Source of the DNA: Pagrus major
Lineage: Eukaryota; Chordata; Actinopteri; Spariformes; Sparidae
Length of the DNA: 64,000 nt
Reading direction: 5' to 3'
Assembly: GCF_040436345.1 (NCBI RefSeq)
Contig: NC_133232.1
Span: 33,121,315 to 33,185,314, forward strand
Part shown: piece by piece, positions 15,065-23,807 of the stretch
Numbering within the stretch: the stretch's first letter is position 1
Layout: every line of letters starts with the position of its first letter
Position numbers and translations under genes: made by a program
Notes under the pieces: generated by a model
What the model was told of the DNA's origin: nothing
The model's database searches: none
Seen by the model: the letters and a program-made list of their open reading frames with translations, nothing else

Positions 15065-17013
15065 ACCATCTTGCCCAACAATTAGACTTAGACTTAGATT
15101 TACTTAGACTTTCTTATTAATACTTGAAAAAATAATCAACAGATTAATTGAAAATGAAGATAATCATTACATAGGACAATGCAATTTATTGTCAGCGGGT
15201 AATCCTTGAGACACTGTTCCTGCTCATGAGCTCATGGATCTTCCTTGTCGCAAGTCGATATGAGGCCATGCATGAGCAAACATCAGAATAGGTTCTTTGT
15301 CTCTGCATCCGTGTCCGTGTGAACACGTGCACGCAAGCATTTCACCATCTCCCCTTCCTCACAATGACCTGCCACATCCACTCTGCTTTGCAGAAAGAAG
15401 AAAATCATTGAGGTGAGGGAAATTGAGTATCTGAAGAGACTCATATTAGAGTGGCTGCAGGTTAGTGATGGAGGCAGCCCATTAAGTGGAAAATAGAAGA
15501 GTGGCGATGTCCCATGCCGGAGTAGAGTAGGGAGGCCCGAGGGGACTTGATATGACACACCAGCGGCCCCAGACAGGGGATTTAGTGGCGTGTTGGGCTT
15601 TTGTGCCACATTATTATCAGGCAGTGATCCGCCAGGCACATGGGCAGCTCTCGATCCCTTCAGAAGGGAGCAGTCTATCCCCCTCCAGGCTCCCTCCCCA
15701 TGCTGTAACCACTATTCAGACAGACCGAGGCTTAGCTGGTGTTATTGAAATGCTACGGGGGAACATCCTGCTTGACTTATAAATGAAAAAAAAATCTTGA
15801 GAATGGCAGAAAGGTAGAGATATGATGCTTAAAGAAGAAGCAGACTACTTTGTGTCATTCAAAACTGGTATGTGGCCAATCAGATGCTGAAGAGCACCTT
15901 CTATTATGTGAATCAGCTGACAGGAAAAGACAAGCATTCGGTCTTTTGATAGATTCATCCTCATAGGACAGGCTTACCTGCCTATCTCCACCTCTGGTGT
16001 CAATCGTGAGAAGGGATTTGGTTCTGTATGCAGATAAGCAGGCGAGCCAAGACGGCAAACAGGAAGCTTCTTGCCATCTGTCTAGCCTTAACTTGCGTGG
16101 CCCCTGTCGATCAGCTTTCCCATCTAGACAGCGGAAGCAGGCATTAGGCACTTTCCCGCCTATCATAGAAATTTGTATTGGAGAGATCAGCGTCTGTCAT
16201 CGTGGGATCACACATTAAACACGCTGATAGCTACTGACGTCACCTGTAAGTGTCCTAGATAAGGTTATTTTGGCAACATGCAGGCACAGACTGGCAGTGA
16301 TGTCAGATGTTTCCACAGCTCAGCAGAGAAGAGTGACAAGGAGTGGAGCGGCACGTGGTGGGCAAGACTTGGGAGTGTGCAGCATGGGGAGCTGACGGAC
16401 AGGCCGCTGATGGATTAGGTGGTAAGCCTGGCAGAGGGCTGCCCTTTCTAGATGGATGCCTGCCTGATGCACTGTGGTGATTAAAAAATAAAACTGAAGG
16501 GTGGGGAGAGTGCTTAGGCTCTCATAAAAGCAGCCAAAAGAAGTGTTGCAGGACAGACGCACGATTAAGCATAACCCCCAAATTCCACCAGATCCATGTT
16601 TGGTCCGTCTCCGATCCACCACAGCAGCGGAGCTGATAGGTCTCACTCTAGTCTATGTGTGCACTTTTCAGAATAAAGCACTTCGTGTTAACGTTGTTTG
16701 TTGTTGTGTTTATAACACGTACATGTATAATTGCAATCGCGCGTGATTCTGTAATTACCACGGGAACTCCTCGGTCTCACCACTCCAGCTGTCCGTCAGC
16801 GCTGCACTCAAAACGCAGCCGCTGGGTGTTGACGGACGAGGGAGCACAGAGCAAACCTGCAGTGAAACCGTTCGGCAACACACACTCCTGGGTAACAGTT
16901 TAATAGATATGGAGCCATTAGGGTGGAAATGTGGACGTTGTGGCAGCAGCATAGGTCTTCAATGTGGCACGGTGGAGGAGGTGAAGCCAACATTCAGGAA
17001 GTTGCTTGCAATC

Positions 17014-17387
17014 AGAGCTGCGACGACGGAGAAGTTCAATTATCCGTTGGTTGATCAAAGGAGAGTTAGCTGCAAACTATTTTGATAATTGACTAATCAT
17101 TTAGGTCATTTTTCAAGCAAAGATGTCTGGTTATTTATACTGGTTCCAGCTTCTTTAATGTATGGATCTGCTGCTGTGCTTTGTCGTTTGTGATGGTAAA
17201 TGAAGAATCTTTGAGTTTTGGACTGTTGGTTGGACAAACAAAGCAATTTAAAGACGTCTGGGACACCGTGATGAGCATTTTTTCCCGATTAGCAAGACAT
17301 TTTATAGACCAAACAATTAATCAAATAATTGTAGAAAATAATCTGCAGATTAATTGATAATGAAAATAATTGTTAGTCGTAGCCCTA
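17014..17387. repeat. MITE-like repeat, 'gctgcaacta' family, long copy
   Basis: The left end is agagctgcgac and the right end is gttagtcgtagcccta, which are inverted termini. The interior contains the landmarks ggttccagcttctttaatg and tttatagaccaaacaatta shared with the other copies. It lies about 470 bp from the 3' end of the LINE insertion but is not part of it. Confidence 0.65.
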
Positions 17388-17847
17388 CTTGCACAGAAAA
17401 CATGGTTCTGTTTTTACTGAAGCTGGTGAATGATATTTACAGGCTACTGAGCCTAGTGAAAAACCTCTAAAGCTAGTGTGTGGTAGTTGGGGGTTGACAG
17501 CAATAGCTGCTGCATAATTTATGTGTTTGCTCTTGTGATGGGAGCGGACACATTCGTCAACAGTTTTCTATGGAATCTTTAATAGTATTTAATTATTTAC
17601 ATTTCTTCCAGTATGATACATGGGACCTTCAGTGGCTTAACTATCCTTTCCTGTGTGATGTACAGGATGAGAAACTGCTTCATAATTACTAGGTCTTCTG
17701 TGGCATTTTTAGATTAACTTCTTAAATAAACAAACAAAACTATCACCAAACACAACCACTTATTACAAGGCGATGTGAAATGGTGAGCGATTCATGAGAA
17801 GCTCAATTAAAACGGCACAGAAATTGGTTTTACGGGTATACTTGCAT

Positions 17848-17861
17848 CTGTTTTTATCTCT
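17848..17861. repeat. Target-site duplication, LINE 3' side
   Basis: The 14-mer ctgtttttatctct here is identical to 23794-23807. The pair flanks the LINE exactly. The duplicated sequence is T-rich on the plus strand, as expected for the A-rich target of L1-type endonucleases. Confidence 0.85.
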
Positions 17862-18095
17862 CTGTTTCATATTTTTTTATTAATATGTATACAAGAAAAA
17901 CAAAGGCACTTACATGGTACATTGGTGTCAGCATTAAACGTGTTGGTATACACCCTTGGATATAGAATTGTGTTATGAGAACAATCAACAGTTACAGAAT
18001 TGAAACCAAATAAACTATACAACGTTTAGATACTGAGATATAATCTATATAAAATGATTAGACTGACATGACAGAAGAAATACGTAAATGATAAT

Positions 18096-18196
18096 AAAAA
18101 AGAGAGGGGAAGAGAGAGAGGGGAAAAAAAAAAAAAAAAAAGAAAAAAAAAAAGAAAAAGAAAAAAAAAAAGAAAAAAAGAAAAAAGAAAGAGGGA
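18096..18196. repeat. GA/poly-A tract in the LINE 3' UTR
   Basis: This is a nearly pure purine run on the plus strand: gagagaggg followed by long A runs broken by single G residues. On the element (minus) strand it is a C/T tract just downstream of the ORF2 stop. The short frames running through it (poly-Phe/Leu) are artefacts. Confidence 0.8.
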
Positions 18197-18218
18197 GTGT
18201 GTGTGTGAGGGAGGGGGG

Positions 18219-21200
18219 TTACATCGATGCAAAAAAGTCCATAAACGGTTGCCATTTGTTATAAAATTTGCTCAAGTTCCCCCTTCTTGAATATCTGATT
18301 TTCTCGATTTTCAAAAAATACATAACCTCTGTAATCCATTGTGTACTGGAGGGAGCAGTTGTGGATTTCCAATTCAGAAGGAGGTGGCGTTTAGCAATGA
18401 GTGAGGTGAAGGCTACTACTTCCAATTCTTTAGCAGAATATAGGGTATAGTCATCCGGAAGACCAAAAATGCCAATGTGTGGCGAAATGTGAATAGTTCT
18501 TGAAAATATCTTAGACATGGTGTTGAAATAAATTTGCCAAAAGTTCGACAGAGCTGGGCAAGAGAAAAACATATGCGTAAGATTGCAAGGTGTGCCACCA
18601 CATCTGTCACAGACATCTACCACATCTGGGAAAATCTGTGCCAGCCTAGTCTTCGAATAATGGCATCTAAATACAACTTTAAACTGTATGAGGGTCAGGC
18701 GGGCACAAATAGAGATTTTGTGAATGACCTTCAGTGCAGATTCCCACCAGTCCCCGTCAAAGACCAACCCCAACTCACGCTCCCAAGTCTCCCTTGTTTT
18801 GATGGGTAAATGGTCATCATAGGATTGGATAGAGCTGTAAACCTTTGAGATTAAAGACCTTTGTAAGGGATTAAATTGTAAGAGTTCACCCCATGGCTGT
18901 TTAGGTGGGAGGTGAGGGAAGTTGGTAAATAAGGATTTTGCACAATTCCTCACCTGGAAATATCTAAAGAGATGGGAGGGTGGAAGACTGAATTCAGTAA
19001 CCAAATCTGCAAAAGAACAAAAAATCCCCACCTTATAAAAATCCTCAAAACATTTCAGTCCCTTATCATGCCATAAGGAGAAAGTGGGATCAGTAAATGT
19101 GGGTTTAAACACAGGGTTTCTTAACAATGGGGTTAGAGCTGTAGGGGCAGTAAATTTAAACTGTTTCCTAAACTGAAACCATATCTTGAGTGTGGCGTTA
19201 ACCACTGGGTTGCAGGTAAGGCCAGAGGGGTTAGCTGCCATCGGGCCGGTCAATAAAGCAGAGAGAGAGACTGGGGAGCATGACTGTGCTTCCAGCTGAT
19301 ACCAGGGCACATCAATTGACTTGGACCAGAGTATAATTTTAGTTATGTTCACGGCCCAGTAGTAGAATTGAAAATTTGGTAAGGAGAGACCGCCGTAGAA
19401 CTTACAATTCTGAAGTATTTTTTGTTTAACTCTAGGTGTTTTGCCATTCCACAAAAAATGACTAATGATTGAATCTACCGTTTTAAAAAAACTTTTTGGC
19501 AAAAATATAGGTAAACATTGAAAAAGAAATAAAAATTTTGGCAGGACACTCATCTTGACAGTATTTATTCTCCCAATCAAGGAGAGAGGGAGGGAACCCC
19601 ATTCTTGAAAATCTGTCTTGATCTTGGCTAAGAGGGGAGAGAAATTTTCAGAATAGAGAGCTTGGAAGGACCTGGCTATGTTAACCCCAAGGTACCTAAA
19701 TCCCGAAGTACTCAATTTGAAAGGACTGTCTGACTGGGAGAGCTGCATCGCTAGTTTATTAACAGGATAGCATTCACTCTTGGCGATATTAACTTTATAC
19801 CCTGAGAACCGGCCAAATCTATTAAAGAATGAAACAATAGAGGGGCAGGCTCTTACTGGATCTGTGACATATAGTAACAGGTCGTCGGCGTATAATGACA
19901 ATTTCAACTCTGTATGAGACCTGGTGATGCCATTAAAAGTAAGAGAGGTCCTCAGATATATAGACAAGGGCTCTATTGCAAGTGCAAACAGGAGAGGAGA
20001 AAGAGGGCAGCCCTGTCTGCAACCTCTGTTTAGAAAAAAGTAGCCGGACTGGGTATTATTAGTCGTAATACTGGCACAGGGAAGCGTATAGAGAAGGCGT
20101 AACCATGATATAAAACTTTCACCAAATTCAAACTTAGCCAAAACTGCAAATAGATAGTTCCACTCAACACGATCGAACGCCTTCTCAGCGTCGATCGCAA
20201 TCACTACTTCAGGTGTGGCTCCTGTTTCTTTAGAGTAGATTATGTTTAACAAAGTACGAACATTATAATAGAGCTGACGCCCCTTTATAAAGCCTGTCTG
20301 TTCCTTAGAAATAATTGTCGGAAGGACCTTTTCAAGTCTGCGGGCCAAGGCCTTTGCAAGAATCTTTGTATCGACATTCATTAAAGAAATTGGCCTATAG
20401 GAGGTACATATATCTGCATCTTTGTCCTTTTTTAAAAGAACACTGATAGAAGCTTGTCTCAATGTAGGAGGGAGAGAGCCAAGTGATAAAGATTCAAGAT
20501 AAACAGAGTGAAGTAATGGAGTAAGTTTGGCCTGAAAAGCTTTAAAAAATTCGACTGGGAGCCCGTCGGGTCCCGGGGCTTTATTATTTTGCATACTTTG
20601 TAAAGCTAAGTTTAATTCTTGAATGGTCAGAGCAGAGTCTAGTTGATTAACCAGTTCTGGGTTTATGGAAGGAAACCGAAGTTCGTCTAAAAACCTGTGC
20701 ATATCAGTTGGGTCTGATGGGAATTCAGACTTGTACAGGGATTCATAAAAAGATGAAAAGACAGAATTAATAACCACCGGGTCCTCCTGCAACGCTCCTG
20801 ATCCGTCTTTAATGCGAGGTATTATACGCGAGGCTGCTTGACGGCGCAATTGGTGAGCTAGTAATCTACCAGATTTGTCGCCATGTTCGTAGTATCTGGA
20901 ACGAGAATGAAGCAACAGGCGCTCAGCCTCATTAGTTGTGATAAGATCTAGCTCTGTTTGTAAGACCACGCGTCTCCTTGAAAGATCGTCAGAAGGGGCG
21001 GTTGCAAGTTGCTGGTCTACTGATTCTAAATCAGATGAGAGCTTCTGAATGTTTGACATCCTTAATTTTCTTATGTGTGCAGAGTATGAAATTATCTGAC
21101 CTCGCAGAAATGCTTTTAAAGACTCCCATAGTAGTGCTTTAGAGATGGGTTCCGAATCAGATTGGTTAAGAGCAATAAAATCCTCTATTGCACTTGTAAT

Positions 21201-22001
21201 GAATTTATGAAATTTTCCATCTGATAGAAGTGAGGTATTGAATCGCCACTGGGTGGGATAGCGAGGTCCGGAGGAAATCCGAACATCTATGGACACCGGT
21301 GAGTGATCTGAAACAATAATTGGGTGATACGAGACATTTGTCACTTTTGGCACAAGTTTAGCATCTACAAAGAAATAGTCTATTCGAGAAAAGGTCTGAT
21401 GCACATGCGAATAAAAAGAATATTGCCTACTCCTCGGATTCCGATGTCTCCAGGGGTCAACATAGCCATTGCTAGACATGAAATTGTAAAGAGCCTTAGC
21501 CATTAGTGATGGGGTTGAGCCGGGTTTAGAGCGGTCTAGTTGAGGATCAATAGCACAGTTCATGTCCCCTCCGAAAATCAAAAAACTGTCACTCAGAGAG
21601 GGCAGATTTTCAAACAACTTGTTCATAAAACAAGGATTATCAAAGTTTGGTGCGTAGACATTGACTAACAGGACAGGCACACGAAATAGAGTACCTAAAA
21701 CTATCAGATATCTGCCATCTCTGTCGGAAATGATATTAGTCAGGGTAAATGAGACTGATTTACCGATCAAGATGGCCACCCCCCTGGCCTTCGAGTTGAA
21801 ACTAGAATGGAATACCTCAGCAACCCAGGGACATTTCAGTCTGACTTGATCTTTGTTCCTCATGTGGGTTTCCTGCAAGAACACAATGTCGGGTTTCAGC
21901 CGCTTCAAATGGGAGAATACCCTACATCGCTTGACAGCACCCCCTAGACCTTTAATATTCCAACTGATGAGTCTTACATTTGAGCCTGAAACATTAGCCA
22001 T
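18219..22001 (-). CDS. LINE ORF2p: endonuclease and reverse transcriptase, 1260 aa
   Basis: This is the enzyme of target-primed reverse transcription: it nicks genomic DNA and copies the element RNA at the nick. The ATG at 22001-21999 begins MANVSGSNVRLISWN. The exonuclease/endonuclease/phosphatase domain spans about residues 8-245. It has SWNIKG around N15, QETH around E44, GGDMN at 144-148, and SDHSP at 231-235 with the catalytic Asp/His. The reverse transcriptase spans about 450-780 and contains NNKAPGPDG (472-480), IAIDAEKAFD (601-610), GCRQGCPLSP and the catalytic YADD at 704-707. A C-terminal zinc-knuckle-like cluster has C1131, C1134, H1143 and C1148. All core residues of both enzymes are present and the frame is unbroken at the usual length for Tx1/L1 ORF2, so it may encode an active protein. 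It is selfish DNA, not a host gene. Confidence 0.96.
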   Translation of the reverse strand: MANVSGSNVRLISWNIKGLGGAVKRCRVFSHLKRLKPDIVFLQETHMRNKDQVRLKCPWVAEVFHSSFNSKARGVAILIGKSVSFTLTNIISDRDGRYLIVLGTLFRVPVLLVNVYAPNFDNPCFMNKLFENLPSLSDSFLIFGGDMNCAIDPQLDRSKPGSTPSLMAKALYNFMSSNGYVDPWRHRNPRSRQYSFYSHVHQTFSRIDYFFVDAKLVPKVTNVSYHPIIVSDHSPVSIDVRISSGPRYPTQWRFNTSLLSDGKFHKFITSAIEDFIALNQSDSEPISKALLWESLKAFLRGQIISYSAHIRKLRMSNIQKLSSDLESVDQQLATAPSDDLSRRRVVLQTELDLITTNEAERLLLHSRSRYYEHGDKSGRLLAHQLRRQAASRIIPRIKDGSGALQEDPVVINSVFSSFYESLYKSEFPSDPTDMHRFLDELRFPSINPELVNQLDSALTIQELNLALQSMQNNKAPGPDGLPVEFFKAFQAKLTPLLHSVYLESLSLGSLPPTLRQASISVLLKKDKDADICTSYRPISLMNVDTKILAKALARRLEKVLPTIISKEQTGFIKGRQLYYNVRTLLNIIYSKETGATPEVVIAIDAEKAFDRVEWNYLFAVLAKFEFGESFISWLRLLYTLPCASITTNNTQSGYFFLNRGCRQGCPLSPLLFALAIEPLSIYLRTSLTFNGITRSHTELKLSLYADDLLLYVTDPVRACPSIVSFFNRFGRFSGYKVNIAKSECYPVNKLAMQLSQSDSPFKLSTSGFRYLGVNIARSFQALYSENFSPLLAKIKTDFQEWGSLPLSLIGRINTVKMSVLPKFLFLFQCLPIFLPKSFFKTVDSIISHFLWNGKTPRVKQKILQNCKFYGGLSLPNFQFYYWAVNITKIILWSKSIDVPWYQLEAQSCSPVSLSALLTGPMAANPSGLTCNPVVNATLKIWFQFRKQFKFTAPTALTPLLRNPVFKPTFTDPTFSLWHDKGLKCFEDFYKVGIFCSFADLVTEFSLPPSHLFRYFQVRNCAKSLFTNFPHLPPKQPWGELLQFNPLQRSLISKVYSSIQSYDDHLPIKTRETWERELGLVFDGDWWESALKVIHKISICARLTLIQFKVVFRCHYSKTRLAQIFPDVVDVCDRCGGTPCNLTHMFFSCPALSNFWQIYFNTMSKIFSRTIHISPHIGIFGLPDDYTLYSAKELEVVAFTSLIAKRHLLLNWKSTTAPSSTQWITEVMYFLKIEKIRYSRRGNLSKFYNKWQPFMDFFASM

Positions 22002-22700
22002 ATGGAAAGTGAGTTAAAATAGGAGGCAACCAGGTTCCCTGCTCCACACTTCAGGGGCAAGGGGGGGAGGAAAGAGAAAGGGAGGAAAAGGGAGAGAAAA
22101 AAAGAAAAAGAAAAAAACAAAACAAAACAAAAAACACACACACACAGAGCTAACTTATCAAACTCACCCCAGAACCCACACCCTCCCCCCACAGCACCTA
22201 CCACTATCCCATCCCCAAACGATAGGATACCAGTGCTAACTCCACAAGGAGTCATGAACAAAACAAATAAACTCCAAGCTTTGGACCAAACAGACATCTT
22301 CACCTCGCTCCAACTTAGCTGGAGCTCCTGGAAACATTGGGAAGATAAAAAATATGTAGCAAAAGACAGGGCCTAAATATTAAACAACACAAGGCTCAGA
22401 ACCATCTAAGAAATCTGCACACAAGTACATAAGCATAGTGACTGCTTATTAGAACAGCAGGAGTTATGGTGCCATTTATGTCAAAATTAACTAAACATGT
22501 CAACAGTAATGGTATATTGCTCAAAGCTGTTTCGTAGATCATGCTGTAGATCAAGAACCGTTTCAGCTTTATGAAAAAAATAAATAAATAATAGCAATCA
22601 AATAAGCATAGTAATAATGCTAATAATAATAACAACATAACTGTAATGGCACCTACACTCAGACTTGTGTTTTAATAACTATGCTGTAACAAACCCAAGT
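22002..22700 (-). other. LINE ORF1-ORF2 spacer
   Basis: This is 699 bp of non-coding sequence between the two LINE ORFs. On the plus strand it has A/G-rich and (CA)n tracts near 22070-22146. An unusually long spacer raises the question of how ORF2 is translated. No internal ribosome-entry signal can be recognised by eye. Confidence 0.7.
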
Positions 22701-23639
22701 TTACTTGAGTGTTTTCACAAAGGCAGCGGCATCCTTCGGTGATGTAAATTCCCTTGTGACATCCCCTCTGGTGATCCGGAGACGCGCCGGGTGCAGCAGC
22801 CCAAATCTTATGTTGGGAATGTCCCTGAGCTGGCGTCGGATGTCATTGAAGGCTGCACGGGCTTTGGCTGTGCGTGCAGTGAGATCCGGGAAAATGGAGA
22901 TAGTTGAATCCTTCACCTTGATCTGCCGCTGGGTTCTAGCACGTCGTAGGATGTCGGCGCAGTCTGCATAATAGTGTAAACGTGCTATTATGGGACGAGG
23001 GCGTTCGCCGGGTTTCGGCTTGGGCTGTAGGGATCGATGCGCCCGGTCCACCACTGGCTCTTTTCCCAAGCCGAGAGCATCCTTCAGCAGGATGGAAACT
23101 GTGGTCGCGTCAACCGCGCCGTGCTCCTCGGGTAGACCTATTATCCTGATGTTGTTACGGCGAGATCTCGCCTCCTGATCTTCACATCTGCTGTCGAGAG
23201 TAACAAGTTGGGCCGAAAGTTTGTCCACTTTACTTTGAAGTGAAACCACATCGTCAGTGCATGTCGACAGCGAGCCCTCCATGTCCGTCACAGTTACCTT
23301 TAGCACATCCACCTCCGTCCGGATAGCCGCTATGTTAGCATTTAGCTCCATTTTCACACTCTGTAGCTCGGACTTTATCTGAGTGAAGTTATTTGTCATT
23401 GCCGTCTCCAATTCTGTCTTAAAAATGCCTACCACCTCATTTCGAAGAGCGGCGAGGAGTTCAGCCTTAAAGTCCGGAGAGGCCAGGCTCGAGACGGCGG
23501 TGGTTTTCTCTGGAGTGGGGGGGTTAGCAGGCGCACCCTGCGGCGGGGTGGCCCCACCACTCCCCGGGGAGGTTGCAGCCTGGGGGGTAGGCCTCGCTTG
23601 CGTAGCCGCCGGGATGGACGTATTTTTCTTTGGAGGCAT
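22701..23639 (-). CDS. LINE ORF1p: RNA-binding chaperone-like protein, 312 aa
   Basis: ORF1p coats the LINE RNA and supports reverse transcription. I place the start at ATG 23639-23637 (MPPKK...), because the in-frame extension upstream begins with GTG rather than ATG. Residues 1-50 are a Pro/Ala/Thr-rich disordered head. About 57-157 is heptad-rich and predicted coiled coil for trimerisation. The segment from about 161 (RRNNIRIIGLPE) to 240 is the RRM-like domain of the L1 transposase-22 family, followed by a basic C-terminal domain to residue 312. The stop is at 22703-22701. It pairs with ORF2 downstream on the same strand. There are no premature stops. Confidence 0.94.
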   Translation of the reverse strand: MPPKKNTSIPAATQARPTPQAATSPGSGGATPPQGAPANPPTPEKTTAVSSLASPDFKAELLAALRNEVVGIFKTELETAMTNNFTQIKSELQSVKMELNANIAAIRTEVDVLKVTVTDMEGSLSTCTDDVVSLQSKVDKLSAQLVTLDSRCEDQEARSRRNNIRIIGLPEEHGAVDATTVSILLKDALGLGKEPVVDRAHRSLQPKPKPGERPRPIIARLHYYADCADILRRARTQRQIKVKDSTISIFPDLTARTAKARAAFNDIRRQLRDIPNIRFGLLHPARLRITRGDVTREFTSPKDAAAFVKTLK

Positions 23640-23793
23640 AACGGGCTGTAATAAAGTCACAACGAGCTTGCGGAGTAAAAATGTAGAAACAGAGAGTACA
23701 CAAAAGGCCCTATATGATCATTTAAAAGAGTTTCACAGGAGCTCCCGCAGGCACGTCTTACTCCATTAGTCGCTAAACCGGAAGCCTTCTTTC

Positions 23794-23807
23794 CTGTTTT
23801 TATCTCT
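23794..23807. repeat. Target-site duplication, LINE 5' side
   Basis: This is a perfect copy of the 14-mer at 17848-17861, immediately outside the LINE 5' end. The element's first bases on the minus strand include the sequence ggcttccggttt. Confidence 0.85.

Larger units (their letters stand above)
1256..17861 (-). other. atp8a1: atp8a1 intron 1, distal part (no genes seen)
   Basis: This is the part of atp8a1 intron 1 between exon 2 and the LINE insertion. All open frames here are short, lack splice-flanked structure and resemble no family I know. It holds several degraded DNA-transposon copies, listed separately at 3511-3819, 6189-6346, 14715-15064 and 17014-17387. A fragment of the same ctgcaacta-type repeat is at about 12040-12115. 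There is a poly-G run near 11490-11500. Nothing else was resolved; regulatory elements cannot be excluded from sequence alone. Confidence 0.75.
17862..23793 (-). mobile_element. Full-length L1/Tx1-clade LINE, about 5.93 kb
   Basis: The element lies between two perfect 14-bp target-site duplications (17848-17861 and 23794-23807). On the minus strand, from right to left, it has a roughly 150-bp 5' UTR, ORF1 (23639-22701), a 700-bp spacer with GA/CA-rich tracts, ORF2 (22001-18219) and a roughly 360-bp 3' UTR. The 3' UTR contains a pyrimidine-rich tract (on the element strand) at 18096-18196 and ends in a short A-rich tail. Neither ORF has a stop or frameshift. A 5'-complete element with identical TSDs and open ORFs points to a recent insertion. 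It sits in atp8a1 intron 1 in the same orientation as the gene. I assign the L1/Tx1 lineage from the ORF1 RRM-like protein and the ORF2 apurinic-type endonuclease and RT; the exact subfamily needs a Repbase/Dfam comparison. Confidence 0.93.

Noticed and set aside
18026..18255. Phe/Leu-rich short proteins beside LINE ORF2
   Set aside because: Translations of the purine/poly-A tract in the LINE 3' UTR.
22705..23769. Plus-strand frames opposite LINE ORF1
   Set aside because: Antisense shadows of ORF1, which has the recognised L1 domain.
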